From Nepenthes gracilis (Eukaryota > Streptophyta > Magnoliopsida > Caryophyllales > Nepenthaceae): a stretch of DNA of 64,000 nt. Shown here one piece after another: positions 1 to 12,741 of this stretch. The notes under the pieces are model-generated. The model was given only the letters and a program-made list of their open reading frames with translations, had not been told where the DNA came from and did not search any database. The position numbers were made by a program, and so were the translations under genes. The DNA is taken from positions 2,881,333 through 2,945,332 of the forward strand of contig BSYO01000016.1 of NCBI GenBank assembly GCA_033239525.1, in the 5' to 3' direction. Each line of letters starts with the position of its first letter. The first letter of the stretch is position 1.

Positions 1-212
1 TGTACATACGTGGCTGTGCCGGTGCATGTGTGTGTACAGTGCACGTGGAGTGTGTATATGGTTGGGTGTATTCGGTGTATACATATACTTATGCGTGCGG
101 TGTGTGTATATGGTGGGTATGTGCAGGTGTGCACTGTGCGCGGTGGCAGTGTGTGTGCGGTGGTGTGGATGCTGGTGTACTGTTGTGTGGCAGTGGGTGT
201 GGGTTGGCTCAA

Positions 213-248
<36 letters not shown>

Positions 249-330
249 CCTATATATGTATATATATATATATATTTGTATGGGTTGGTATATTTGTATG
301 CATATATATGTGTTGTTATAGGTATATGGG
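1..330. repeat. GT-rich and (TA)n simple sequence
   Basis: GTGT/GCGT-rich low-complexity DNA followed by a (TA)n microsatellite (about 214-275) and degenerate TATATGT copies. Overlapping small ORFs here are products of the low complexity and are not annotated as genes. Confidence 0.8.
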
Positions 331-429
331 TTGGTATATTTGTACGTACATTTGTGTGTTTATGGCAGAATGTGTTCTGTATCTCATTGTGAAATTCCGG
401 TAAATTATCATTCGCGTTAATTTTGTTAG

Positions 430-1465
430 TGTGCATATATTTATTGGCACTCTATAACTAAGTTGAGGAGATCGTATGAAGACACTAAGATATCGGGTCG
501 AATAGGAGGCTACGAAACTTTAGTGTAATCTGCACTTTTTCGATACTGAATCCGTATTTTGGGGGTTGAGGTCGTTTGGATGGATACTTATAATCCTGTG
601 AACAGATTGTGAGATATCAGTAGATAACGAGCCGAGGTGGTGCTAGGTTTGACTTGATAATGATATGAATATTCCGTAGATTAGTGGATCACAGAATATG
701 TGAAGGTTATCCGATGGGATAACGAGAGTGTTGATTGGTACTTTATGCACTACGGTGGTAATTATTATGAGACCATGGTTCGCTTGTCAAATTTGCAGTA
801 CCAAAACCTTGAGGTTACCGTTGTGGGTCGGGTGTGTGAATTGAGGGTTGTGGTGATGTATAAGGTCCAAGGAGACTTTCGTGATATCTTGTATAATTGG
901 GACTTCTTTTGTGAAGGGTTCGATAGAACCTATGCCGTGATTGTTATTCGGATTCGGTGTAATCCAATTTGCATCATTGAGTTTTGTTGTCATATGGCTT
1001 TGAGTCTTGCATCCAATTTGCATATCGTGGATACGACATATTGTTAAATTCGGATAATTATCTATGTAATTATATTCAAGACGCTTTATTGTATTCCATT
1101 AATTTATTGTTTATTTATTTGTTAGGCCTTATACTCACCTTGCGTTTTATTGGCTCCAGTGTAAGGTTATAATAGATTAGAAGAAATCAAGTTGTGGTTG
1201 AAGAATTTTGGGATAGGGATTATCTTGGGATGAGAAGCTTGTGACTGGAAGCTCTAAAGTTAACTTTATTGATCGAGGTTTTATTGTTGGGACTTCATTC
1301 CCAGAGTTTAGATTTTCTTAAGCATTTATTATATTTAGAACATTTATTATGGGAATTAAAATCAATATGTATTATTTAGTGAAGCATTTATGAGATCATT
1401 TATGATTTTGGGTTTTCGCGTGGCGGTTTCAGGTCGGGTCGGGTGACTCGGGCTCAGGGCATTAC
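430..1465. mobile_element. LTR-like gypsy fragment
   Basis: The right edge reads GGGCATTACA after a GGTCGGGTCGGG stretch, a common terminus of plant Ty3/gypsy LTRs (TGTAAYG..CRTTACA inverted ends). The same GGGCATTACA end occurs at 61978-61987. Because the ends are inverted, orientation is uncertain; the left edge is not defined. The small ORF inside has no recognisable domain. Confidence 0.4.
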
Positions 1466-2142
1466 ATCAGTATTAAAATCTTCTTAAAAAACTTAAATAA
1501 TATAGAAATTAGTAGAAATGATCCAATTCCTTGTTTACTATTATAGTAAATGTCTTAATCTGGGAAACCATATTTATAATCTAACTTATTATTATTTTTA
1601 ATTACTAAATATATTTAAATATAAGTAATATTATTTATACATTTTAATTTTTTAAAATTATTTTTAAAAAAATTTAAGTCTTATTTTATTTTAATTTTTT
1701 TGCTCTTCGATTTTTCTTACTCTCTTTGTATTAATTTTCATAATTTTAATATATTTGAATATAATTAAGTGTTTAAATATTATTTATATTTAAATATATA
1801 ATAATAATAAATTAATTTAATAATTGTGAACCTAGCTGTATGGCCCTAAAACCCTAACCTTATTTTACTCAGCAGGAGTATTAATTGAGTACGACGTCGG
1901 ATAGCACTCAATAATGAAGTCCACCAGGACAAGGGGCTCAACGATATATTTTTTTTCTTGCGACGTTAAATAAATAAAAATACTTAGAGCTTTGGTGAAT
2001 CAGAATCCGGAATAATTTTATAAAAAATATATTATAAAAATTAATATTTTTATATATATTATTTTCAAAAAATTAAATTTAAATTAATTATGTTGGTATT
2101 TTTATAATAAATAATTTGATGCGTTTCTAGTTTTTGATTATT
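1466..2142. other. AT-rich intergenic DNA
   Basis: Mostly A/T tracts, with a short less AT-rich island around 1840-1950. No exon, RNA gene or clear element is seen. Confidence 0.6.
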
Positions 2143-3122
2143 GTATGGATTAGAGAGCCTTCCAATCTTTCGCTGCAGGTCGTTCTAGATTGGGTCCAAT
2201 CTCCATCCCTATTAACCTAAAATTTACACACTACAAACTACAAATGGGTGATTAAAGGACGGCGGGATGTTATCCCACCATGAACATTTCAACGCTCAAG
2301 TCAGATATCTTTCACAATAAACAGAGAAATGCACGCTTGAAAGTAAATGTGAAAGAAGTATAAGGATGCAGGAGTGTGAGTGAGATGTGTTTGGAGGACT
2401 AGGCTTCGGGAGTTGCACTATTATGGGTGGCTGACTAACTTCGTTGCGAAATGACGGTAACTTGAGGGAAGATAGCTGATTTTTACTTCTCGAAAAGAAA
2501 GGGTGAATGATTGAACACTTGATATCTGATCATCGTTTTAGCTTAAAATTGGGCTATCTCTCCCATCTTCGTAGGAGAAGGTATTTATAGACTCCCCCTG
2601 GAAGGGTTTTGGAGTTAAAACTCCCAACAAGTGATTTGTAGGGATCCGTCGGTCATTGTGCGTTGGCGGTGGCCAGTGGTGTCAAGTATCGTTTTGCAGA
2701 GGCAAGGAGACTGTTGTCAAGCGTGAACCACGTTTCGTCTGTTGTTTGCGTAAAGATTGGCTGGATGACTGCCAGGACAACGCACACTGTGGCTTGTAGT
2801 GTTGATCTTTTTTCTCATTTGCCGACATTTTCTTAGTTGGCTTTCGCCGCCTGTAGTCGCCTTAGCTTGTTGTGAACGTGTGTTAATTGGTTGCTGACCT
2901 AGGGCGTCACGTGAGTTGCTTGTTGGGATTCTTTGAACTTCGCAGGGAGGTTTGGGCCTTATTACTCGATCAGACCCGTGCCCATTCGATTGGGCTTTAC
3001 CGTTCTTGGCCCATACCCTCAATGGTGCCGAAGTGGAGTAGTGATTGTTTCTTGAGCTTCTTTGATATATTGGCCAAATTTTAAAAATGGACTTTCTCAT
3101 TGGATTACTGATATTAGTATCC
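2143..3122 (+). mobile_element. Solo-LTR-like repeat K (related to J at 24267-25183)
   Basis: Shares with J a box around an ACGGCGGG-type core, a run of bases ending CCCACCATGAAC, and a CGCTCAAGTCAGA-type segment in the same order. A TATA-like TATTTATAG lies near 2587. The ends are approximate; no clean target duplication was found. The ORFs on both strands here have no known domain. Confidence 0.45.
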
Positions 3123-3482
3123 ATTAATATTAAAAATTAATAAATTTAAATAAATAAGTGGATTACATTTAGTATTTAATAAATTTAATAAAATTAATAA
3201 AAATTTTAATAAAAATATTAATATATTTATATCTATTTTTTATTTTATAAAAGAAAGTTTAGTTGGGCTGATCGACGCTTATTCCCAATGGCCCTGTCCT
3301 AGGCTAGCATCTTATTTATTTATTAATTTTTTATATAGATCTATTTACATGAATAAATAAATAATAAAAAATTATTATTTATATAATCAAATATGCTCTT
3401 ACATGTAAGGCCATTATTATAAGTAGGCCTAAGTTTCACATTAATTTAATTTTTATTTTCTCATTTTTTATAATAAAAATAA
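3123..3482. other. AT-rich intergenic DNA
   Basis: A/T tracts with no supported feature. Confidence 0.5.
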
Positions 3483-3590
3483 TAATTTCAGTACAAATAG
3501 TATACAAGTGGATATATAAATAGAATTACTATTTATCATAGAAAAATACTATTTATATATCTAATCGTACACCAACTTGTACCAAAATTA
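3483..3590. repeat. Fold-back (MITE-like) inverted repeat
   Basis: Two arms of about 45 bases, 3483-3530 and 3546-3590, are imperfect reverse complements. Each holds GTACAA.. and GATATATAAATAG-type sequence, around a centre near 3537. A further single arm lies near 3675-3720. It would form a long hairpin; the family is not identified. Confidence 0.55.
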
Positions 3591-4128
3591 TCAAAAATAG
3601 TTATAAATTTTATATTTTTTTAATTTTTATTATCTCTTTTTTCTCTATCTCTTCAAATCAAAAATGATAATTGCTGTATAAATAATATATAATCAGATAT
3701 ATAAATAATATTACTTTTTATCATATTACTGAAGATATCCTACGGATTTGCCCGTGACTTTAAATTCTCCAAATTAACATGGAATTTGTTATGATTATTC
3801 CAAATGGGGGATTTTTTCATCTTCTAAACAATTGCGACCATTTTAAAAGTAATCGAATGGTAGATATTAAAATAATATTTTTATATATTTTTATTTTAAT
3901 TTTTTATATTACAAGAATAAATATAAACTCTTAGAAGATAATGAAGCAAACTATATACTATAATGGACCAAATATAAATATCTTTTTTTTTACTGAGATA
4001 CCCAATAAATTTAAAGCAAAAAACTTAGGCACAATTCTTGGAGCTTAATTCTTAAGGATTCATATTTAACATGAGTTTAAATTTTCCTTTCTTCCTTCTC
4101 ACTGCTTACTAATCCTATAAACCAAAAT
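3591..4128. other. AT-rich intergenic DNA
   Basis: Apart from one more arm of the preceding fold-back family, nothing is recognised. Confidence 0.5.
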
Positions 4129-4310
4129 AACTTAAATATTATAGTTTTAACTACAATAGTTAAATAGTTATTTAAAGTGTAAAGGTCGATGCTTATAACC
4201 AAATAGTTAAATAGTTATCTAAATGTTGATGCTTATAACTTAAATATTATAGTTTTAACTACAATAGTTAAATAGTTATCTAAAGTGTAAATGTTGATCC
4301 TTATAACCTA
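4129..4310. repeat. 108-bp tandem repeat, about 1.7 copies
   Basis: The unit starts AACTTAAATATTATAG at 4129 and again at 4237, giving a 108-bp period. Inside the first unit the segment AAATAGTTAAATAGTTAT recurs, so there is an inner repeat. Confidence 0.75.
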
Positions 4311-4620
4311 ATTGTAAAACCCTAATTCTCTAATTTCAATTACGCATGACAAAATCCTCATTCTCTTATACAAATTGGGATAAGAGAGTTCAAATAATAA
4401 AAAATATCTCAACTTTTAAAAAATAAAAATTGAGCTAGCATGATCGATAAGATAAGATATAAAAAAGTACTACTGATTGTATTATCAAGTCAAACTCCCC
4501 TTTTGAGACAAAGGAAATATAAAAAATATGTAAAGTATTTACAGGATGCCATTACTTATGACTTAATTACAGAAGGCCCATAACATTTGGATATAAGAGG
4601 GGCAAATTTCAATGACTCGG
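4311..4620. repeat. Dispersed repeat R1, copies 1 and 2 (left part)
   Basis: Two pieces of one repeat family: about 4311-4440, and about 4541-4620. The family is marked by TCCTCATT..CTTATACAAATT and AGTTCAAATAAT..AACATCTC segments. Copy 2 continues at 5400-5520 after the LTR insertion. A third copy is at 19140-19320. Family unknown. Confidence 0.55.
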
Positions 4621-5399
4621 TGTTGGGGTCATTCTCTTGTGGGAATATGTTTGCGGATTCATGTGTGGATATGGTTCTCGGACGTCTTACGCTCTTTCTC
4701 TCTATACTCGAATATTATAAAATGTCTGAGAACCTTTTTTTTTTCTGATGGAGTTTGAGACCCATGTGTAATGCATGGACGCATTCTTTAAAGGTATGAG
4801 GACTTGTGGGTGAAAAGCACATGTGGAGGATAGCTCGGAGGATCTTCTAAGCACGCCAGATTTGTGAGAATATGCACCAGTCCGGTGGGCTATTTCTGCA
4901 AAGCCGATAATCTGCAAAGCTCTTACAGATTTGCAAACTATTAGGCGGCTACATGTACGGGTGTTCCACATGTTGCTTGGCTGTTACTTTCAACAACCTT
5001 TATATATATATTTGCAGAGAAGGTGTAAAGTAGTGATAAAAAAGTGTGTGAGAAATCTAAGTGAGATTGTTTAGAAGAGAGAAAGAAGAAGTATAGGGCA
5101 GTGAGAAAAAATCGTGTGTGTGTTCTCGTGCTCTGTTTTTTCTTTTCTTCTTCTGCAGCTGTTAGGGCTTGTATAGCAAACAACTTTTGTAACAAGCTCA
5201 CAAATTTAGTGGATTTATTTGGTGGACCGAAATCTCGTGATTTTTTTCTTATTTTGTAGGATTTTTATGTAAAATTTGGTTGTGTTCTTCTTCTCAATTT
5301 TATTTCTCCTTCTTGCTGACTCTGCCCGAGAGCCAGTGTGTGAGTGGGCGTGTGTGCTGTCATTTTATCCAACCAGTCAATGTTCCTTTTACGCCAACA
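4621..5399 (+). mobile_element. Copia-type solo LTR
   Basis: 779 bp with ends TGTTGGGG...GCCAACA (TGTTGG/CCAACA inverted tips, typical of Ty1/copia LTRs). A TATATATATATTT box lies near 5000, followed by a purine-rich leader. Flanks CTCGG and CTCAA fit a 5-bp target duplication with two transitions. The paralogous R1 copy at about 19195-19225 lacks the insertion. No internal region or second LTR is present. Confidence 0.65.
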
Positions 5400-5520
5400 C
5401 TCAAGGACGAAATCCTCATTTGCTAATACAAATCAGGAAATGAAAAGCCAAATAATCGAAAACATCTTTACTTTTGAAATATAAATAGTAAAATGCCTAA
5501 ATTCTTTGGAAAATTTTTTT
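5400..5520. repeat. Dispersed repeat R1, copy 2 (right part)
   Basis: Continues R1 after the copia-type LTR: TCATTTGCTAATACAAATCA then AACATCTTTACTTTTGAAAT, matching the copy near 19215-19285. Confidence 0.6.
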
Positions 5521-6681
5521 GTTTAGATAAAAATGTTAAAATTCAAGAAGTACAAAGTGTATCAATTTATAAACAAATTAATTCCATAACTAAAAAGAAA
5601 AAAAATCCAATAATTACAAGAAGAAATAGATTTAACAAAACTTGAGCGACACATACAAAACCCATCTATATTGGCAAAAATCAAGAATATCCAATGGCTA
5701 TTTGAGAAGAAAGTATGTTCAAATCTTTCCAATGCTTTCTGGGATAGAAAATAACACCAGGTTAGTTAACAATACGAAAAAGATTTCTATGAATCTAACA
5801 TACCCATAAAAGCTAGACTTATCCAAATGAACCAATAATTATTAGAGTATTTTTTTTAAATACAGGATTTATTACACTAAAAATTAATCCGACTTTCTAA
5901 ATCTCTGTGAAGCTATTCTACTTTCTATGTTATGAAGTAGGCAGAATATAAAGAGATGTTACTCGACTAGTTATCAACTACAAATCTCTGAATAAAGTAT
6001 TTCAATTGATTAGACATCTAATACCTAATAAAAGAAATTTAATCAACTGATTATACAATATCAATATATTTTTTAAATTTGACATGAAATCTACATTCTA
6101 GTAAATCTAGATAAAAAAGAAAGATATATATGAAACAGTATTTACAGCCCCATTTAGACATTACAAATGGAACGCAATATCCTTTGGACTTAAGAATAGT
6201 CCTTTTGAATTATAAAATATTATAAATTAAATATTTGATCCCTATACATAATTTATAATAGTATACATTTATGATGTATTAGTATTTTTAAAAACTATTG
6301 ACCAATATTTCAAACACCTATATTAATTTTTAAATATTATTAAATAGAGTAGTTTAGTTGTATTTTCCATAAAGATCAAATTATTCCAAAGATGTGATGG
6401 AATGGGTCATAAATCCCGATGACCACCGTCAATAATCATTCATACGTACATAATATTGGGGACCATGCACATTCTATAAAGGTATAAATATATATAAGAA
6501 AACTTAAAGTTGCATACTTTTATTTTCTTTCTTCATTTTTTTCTCTTTTGTTCATGCATAGGATCAATTGCCAAACTTTTTAAGTTGGCCCCCAAGTTGG
6601 CTAACCAAGGTTCTTGGTCAACCTTATCTTGTCCAGCCATAAAACTAGGTCGGTTGGCTTTAACGCGGAACAAAATACAAG
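5521..6681. other. Intergenic DNA without supported features
   Basis: AT-rich; one 61-codon ORF (6510-6695 +) has no recognisable domain. Confidence 0.5.
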
Positions 6682-8161
6682 TGAGATGCCACTAAAGACT
6701 AAATTTCACAAACTATAAAATTTTATGGAAGCGTCTAAATACTCGTTTTATTTACATAGCAAGCCCATAATACAAAATTCTCAAAATACATCCCAAAATA
6801 CATCAAGTCTGCTCAGCATTTTGCTACATTAACCCAACACGATCATTCAGCTTAGCTAGTCCGTCCAACTTTATTCCTTTTCGTCCGTCATAAATTTTTA
6901 CTCTTTTGAAGGTCATAAAACAGTAAGGAGTGAGCAATTGTTCAACAATATACCATTAAGTAAAAATATGTATAGTTATAACTTTAAAACGAAATTAACA
7001 AAACCAGGTAAAAGTATCATACATATAGAAATATAAACTGGCTGGAGGTAAATTCATAAAGACAAATTGCCAAATCAAAACTTAAGTCTAAAATTAAACT
7101 TAAGTAACAACATGTAACATGAAAACTCTTTAATTATCTAGTAATTTCTGGCCAAAATTGAACGTGCAAATAACCTATCCTTGTATATAACTTAAACTTG
7201 CCATTCCTTTTACCATAGATCAATCTTAATAAACAAAAGAGATTTTAACATCATTTGAGCATAAATTATGGAACAAAATCGCATATGTAAAACGTTATTC
7301 ATGCGCTAAACATAATACTCCTTTATAAAGATGAGAAAGTGATCATCATGATATATTTTACATAGAATTTAACAGAGAAAAGCATAAAAACAATAATGCT
7401 TAACATGAATTTAAAACACTGATACACTTGCCTGGAATCTGATCTATGAACTCCATTACTTGGATCTGGTCTGAAAATTTTCTTTTCCTCGTGCTTTACT
7501 CACAAATTGTCCAATTTCTATCATAATTCTTAAGTTCAGTATTTATAAACGTTACGGTTGGTAGTAGTAGATGGGGGTAAGTTAACTACTTTATAATTCT
7601 TTTCTTACTTATATTTTCCTTTCTAGAAGGTTAACGGAGTAGGTGGGAGTAGGTTACCTACTCTAATTTGGCTAGTCAGACTCTAATCAAAACCGGCAAA
7701 TAAGTCAATTCGGTCAACTATTTTGGTCTAGTCAATTCTTTTATTATGGACAACATTTCAACCCGGCTTCATTTCTAGAAATCATCTTTAAATTTCTCTC
7801 TAAAATTCCTTTCTAAATTTTTCTCCGATATTCCTCTCTGGAATTCATCTCTAAGTTTCTCACCGAAAAATGGCCTCCGGAAACCATCTTTGGAAAAATC
7901 GTCTCCGGATTTCTTCTTTGGAAACTCATCTCCGAAAAAATTGTCTCCGGATTTCTTCTCTGGAAAATCACCTCCAAAAAAATTATCTCTGGATTTCATT
8001 TCCAGAAAATCATCTTTGGAAAAATCGTCTCTGAAAAATCATCTGAAAAACAATTATCTCTGGAAACCATCTCCAAATTATTCTGCCATTTGAGCCGATC
8101 AACTATATGTTGAATTTGGTCAACCCTTCATAATCAGTTGGCCAAAAAACTGATCCTTACA
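6682..8161 (-). mobile_element. LTR-like element I with an internal minisatellite
   Basis: Read on the minus strand it begins TGTAAGGATCAG at 8161 and ends near 6682. A TATA box TTTATAAATAC lies at about 7539-7549, with a purine-rich leader after it. The minisatellite at 7901-8026 sits upstream of the TATA, so in U3. The left edge is approximate and the flanking bases give no convincing duplication. Confidence 0.45.
7901..8026. repeat. 42-bp minisatellite, three units plus degenerate flanks
   Basis: Units 7901-7942, 7943-7984 and 7985-8026 each read [GA]TCTC[CT]GGATTTC.. then ..AAAAATT or a close variant. Shorter related pieces extend from about 7770 to 8080. The 42-bp period is a multiple of three, so both strands stay open across it; the minus strand reads repeats like KKSGDNFFGDEFPK. 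I take the ORFs as a by-product. Confidence 0.75.
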
Positions 8162-8261
8162 AAAGAAAGGTAAGATTTTTAGGCTTTATTATTATACCAA
8201 CATACCATAACCCCAATTCAAAGATTTATTGACTTTTACAACTATGTCCCCAAACAAAATC

Positions 8262-10289
8262 TATAACTTGCAAGTTTTCAAAATTATAAATTTTATTATA
8301 ATTAAAATGAGTTTAGAAGAGAGAGATTCAAGGTCAAATGAAAGATGGGGTCAAAGATAATTTTAGATCAGGTCATAACGGGTTGAATGGTACTTTACCA
8401 GCTCTTGACACGCATACCTATGTGTTTTGGGCAAAGGTCACGCTTAGAAGATACTTGAACAAATCTCGAACACACTTTTAAAAGATTGCTAGAACCTAAT
8501 GTACATTTGAGGGACGCTTATGTGCAATTTTAGCAAGTTGTCCATGCCTATCAGTCGTCCGAAGTGACGCTCATGCACTACAATTTTTATCGCTGTACCC
8601 AATGCACGTCTGACATGCGTACATGCGACAATCTTTTATAAAAGTCACATTCGACAGATATTTAATTATTTTTTGCTAGTGTTTTTTAGAAGAGAGATAA
8701 GGAGAAGATTAGAAGAGAGAGAAGGAGAGAAAGCAAGTTAGAGAATGTCAATGGAAAAGAAATGGATGAAAATTTTTGATAAATTTGAAGTCAATGTAAG
8801 TGTATCTTAAACCTCTTTCTTTTATTATTAATTTTTGCCTACTTCATTGTGTATTTATTGTTTCAAATACTTATATATATCATATTCTCGTAGTTAGACT
8901 ATTTGTACTTCACGTGCATAAATTCTCATTCTTAATCTTTATAAATTTTATAAAATTTATGTCCTAAATTAACATATATTGTATTGACAAGCAGGTTCTT
9001 TGTATTTTTCACCCATGTATATTTTGAAATCTTGATTTAATGTTTTCCTATATTTTCATTTTCATATATAATGTTTAGTCTGTTTTAAATTCTTAAATAT
9101 ATACTTGCATGTCTTAGAATATACTATACATAGTCCCTGCATGTTTGTCAATTGAAAGGAAAGGCTAGGATCACAGAATTTTCTATTGGGTTTTCTACAA
9201 ATTCCCTGTTGCAAACTGTCCACATGATAAAAATGTTATAATATAACTTCTATATATTTTAAAATTTATATATTCAAATTTCTATAAAAATTTGATGCAT
9301 TGCATAACAATTATTTAAAAAAATTATAACAATAACTCTACAATTGTGAAAGGATTAAGGATATTTTTTTAAAATAAAAAAATATAAAAGATTATTTGTA
9401 TTTGTATAGAATTCTTTCTTTATTATATACAAATTATTGTAAAAATTAGCAGTGATATATTATAATACATTTTAAAATATTATAGTGATAATCAAAATTC
9501 AAACCTATTATCCAAGGAATGAAAGCGGTGTTTGGCCTAATATATAAAATTTTATGTATAATGGCCTACATATGGGTCTTGAATAGTAATATAAGATCTT
9601 TGGTTGTTTAGAAATAAATATAACTTAGGTTTCAATTATTTGCTCATTTGTTGATAATGCCCTACTTACCTTTAGTTCATAAAAATTAGGATAATTTGAG
9701 CATAATTTTTTAGTGTATTGTTTATATTAAAAACTGGAGGAGAAGTCTAAAATTTATGTATGAGTGTTACAAAAAATCATGGCCTTGCATCTGAAATTTA
9801 ATCATGTTTTAATATATATTTGTATGTTCAATTATAAAAAAAATTATATAGTTTACTCTTATTTTTTTCACTAATCCTCTTCATATTAGCAAACTCGGGA
9901 TACACTTATAGGTAGAGGATGGCTTGCTCGGAAGACGGTTCGAAGATGTAGGATTAGGGTGTGTAAATTTTAACATTGTATTGCTATAAAATGTCTCAAA
10001 ATAGTAGCTTATGATATTTATATTATTCTGGATAATTGTTTTATTAATAATGTAGTGGATTTTGGTTTATCTAGTAGCAAGACAATTATGGTTATTGTTT
10101 ATTCTAATTTTGTGTTGACATATATCCTCACGCATATCTTGACGTCAAATTATGATCGGTATTTGGAGTTATTTTGATGTGTGACATTTTAGGTCTTATG
10201 ATTTAGTTGATTATGTTAGTTTGGGATAGTGATTGGATTGGATTTAAATTAAGATAAATTTAGTCTCATTTGTGACTAGGAACATGACA
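8262..10289 (+). mobile_element. Gypsy solo LTR F
   Basis: 2028 bp, starting TATAACTTGC (a decayed TGTAA.. start) and ending GGAACATGACA. A perfect 5-bp target duplication AAATC flanks it (8257-8261 and 10290-10294). TATA box TTTTATAAAAG at about 8634-8644 is followed by a purine-rich leader. It belongs to the same ~2-kb LTR superfamily as A, B, C, D, G and L. Confidence 0.82.
8634..8644 (+). promoter_or_regulatory. TATA box of LTR F
   Basis: TTTTATAAAAG, just downstream of the repeated GCGT/ACGCTC-type U3 motifs and upstream of a GAGAGAAGGAGAG leader; position matches the TATA boxes of the sister LTRs. Confidence 0.6.
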
Positions 10290-10455
10290 AAATCAAGGGT
10301 AAGAATCTATTTCAAAAGTTTTTAGAATGTTTGGATTATATAATTAAACCTTAGGCAAATTTGTGCACCTTATATTAAAGGTTCCAAAAAAACCCACTTC
10401 TCTGGATGGAGAAGCATGCACAGATAGTTACACAACCTAAACAAAGAGTCTAGCA

Positions 10456-12726
10456 TGTATGGCTTGAGTTCTTGATTAATGATAATCATAAATAATTAAT
10501 CAAATATAATTAAAATTAAAATTAAATGGTATAAAAATTGGGTCAAAAGAGTTAAGATTGGACTCGATGGCTCATGCTTAATGGAAGCCTAACATGTGCC
10601 TGATGGAGGCCTGATGTACTCTTGATGGAAGCTTGATGCGCGTCTGAACTTAGAAAACAGTGGGCTTAGCGCATGAGGCTTGCCCAAGGCATGCCCGAGG
10701 TGCCAAAACCCAAGAGCTAGCACTCGAGGTATGCTTGAGCCATGCTTGAGTGTCGTGTAGTATATAAGCAACACCCGACTATAAATTCTGTCATTTTTTA
10801 GAGGTTTTGAGAGTTAGAGAGGGAAGCAGCCGTGGAGAAGAGAGAGGAAGCTAAGGAACTTGAATTTCAGCCGATCCAAGTAAGAATTTGAGTAAATCAA
10901 TGTCAAGACAGGTGCACTCTATACTCTCATTCCATTGTTGTGTTTTTTTTTCAACTTTTATGAACAATTCTTATTCTTTTACTCAGTTATGTTATAAATT
11001 CGAATCCAATATGTTAATATTGAACATACATGCCAAATTTTCATAATTTTATAAAGTAATTTCATAAAAACTCATACTTTAAGTATGATGTATATATGTG
11101 CTGGATATTGCATTCTAACTTCATGCATGTTGTGATTTCAAGATATATTATTCTTCAATGTTTGAATTTTGTATACAAGTCCATGCATGTCTAAACATTT
11201 GACTAAAGTCTTTTGCATGTGTTGTCTAAAATAAAAGTGCTGAGATATTTTTTTTAATTGTTAAACTCTACATTTTTGTACATTTTGCTGAATTCTTTTA
11301 ATTGTTTCATGTTTTAAATATCATCATAGTCAAATTCCTGCACTGAGTTATGCACTAGCTGATTTCCTAAACTACTTTCATGCACTAGTTGAAGTCCTAC
11401 ACCGCTTTTATACTGAATTTGCTGAATCAGATTACTAAGAATGATTGTGTATGTTTAAGAAAATTATTTAAGCTAAGAAAATACAAAACTTTAAAAGGAA
11501 ATTCTACAATTATGATAAGAAATAATGAAAATTTTTTCAGAATGTTGAAAACTAAAAATTAAGAAGAAAAATATAGAGTTTTTCTAAGTTAAGCATTAGA
11601 CCATGAATTATGATTCAACGGATACTATATTATGGCATATCGTAATATATTATAGTGGTATATTAAGTCTGAATCTATCATTTATGGATAAGAAGTGACG
11701 TTTAGCCTCGTCTATAGGGGGATATGTAGGTATCTCATTTTTGAGTTTTGAATAGAAGCGTATGGCCTTTGGTTGTGTAGGAGTATATATAATCCGGGTT
11801 TCAATTGTTTGCTTCTTTAGTTGGTAAGGTATACTAAACCACCCTAGTGCCTAAGAAAAGTAAGACTTAACATGTTTTGATGATTTAAATAGAATAAGAA
11901 TATGACAAGAAATCTAAAAAATACATCAATCAAATTTTTTGCATAAGCATTATGAAAATGTCATGCCATTGCATATGAACATGTTCCATATTCCTTCCGT
12001 TATATTTTTAATGTAAATATATGTATATGTTCATTGTTATATAGTACTATATTGAACTTTAAACCCACTCATTACTATTTTTATTAACCCCTCAAATGAG
12101 ATGCACGAATCTTTATTATGTGAATAAGATTGAAGGATCAAACTGATATAAAGAGCTTAGACTATTATGCTTATTGTTTATGATGTTATTTAATGATTTT
12201 GAATAATATTTATTGTATTATGTCACATTCGGTCAGCGTCCGGACAATAGTTAATAGGTCTAATGTTGTATTATAATTTGATCAGACACTTTCTAATTAT
12301 GTTAGTTGACATTTCAGTTATCCAAATTGAATTATTTCAGTTTTTTGGACAACGTTACTCTAATTATAATGATGTTTTAATTTCGGATAATAGGTTATGG
12401 ATTTGTGTTATTGGGGTCCTATGATTGTTTGGGATGTCCGATGTATGATTGTCAATTATCAGATTATGATTATGATTTATTTTTATAGATTTGTGTACTC
12501 TTATTTTATATTTTGGACAGATATTGTTCTTTATATAAGGTTCAACATCACGGTTGAGTTGGTGTCGGAATCACATAAGATGTGGCACATATTTTGGGCC
12601 TTATGTATGTTTTAATTTATTTATATTATGGTTGGTCAAGATATCAATATGAAATTTATATTTAAATATTTTTAAATGGTTGTTTGGTTAAGTGTTTATA
12701 TTGGGATCAAAATTTGAGTTGTGACA
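10456..12726 (+). repeat. 5' LTR of the gypsy element
   Basis: Starts TGTATGGCTTGAG and ends GTTGTGACA. U3 carries repeated GATGCGCG/GCTTGAG-type motifs. TATA box TATATAAG at 10761-10768, then a GAGAGAGGAAG leader. Confidence 0.88.
10761..10768 (+). promoter_or_regulatory. TATA box of the gypsy 5' LTR
   Basis: TATATAAG in the 5' LTR; the equivalent in the 3' LTR (about 16024-16031) reads TATCTAAG. Confidence 0.65.
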
Positions 12727-12729
12727 AAA

Positions 12730-12741
12730 ATAGTATTAGAG
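12730..12741 (+). other. Decayed primer-binding site
   Basis: AATAGTATTAGAG follows the 5' LTR by a few bases and resembles TGGTATCAGAG, the site matching initiator tRNA-Met used by many plant gypsy elements. Confidence 0.55.

Noticed and set aside
10..436. Overlapping ORFs up to 125 codons on both strands
   Set aside because: They arise from GT-rich and TA simple sequence; open in several frames at once, with no domain.
700..1172. 115-codon ORF (+) and overlapping small ORFs
   Set aside because: It lies in an LTR-like fragment and matches no known domain that I can recognise.
2717..3124. 135-codon ORF on the minus strand
   Set aside because: Falls in repeat K; Ser/Asn/Arg-rich without any family motif.
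5687..5720. Minus-strand reading SSQIAIGYS as a possible last carrier exon
   Set aside because: Stops immediately and lacks the rest of the motif; the true terminal exon with [13 protein letters not shown] is at 19724-19623.
7775..8093. Repeat-protein ORFs on both strands
   Set aside because: Explained by a 42-bp minisatellite whose period is a multiple of three.
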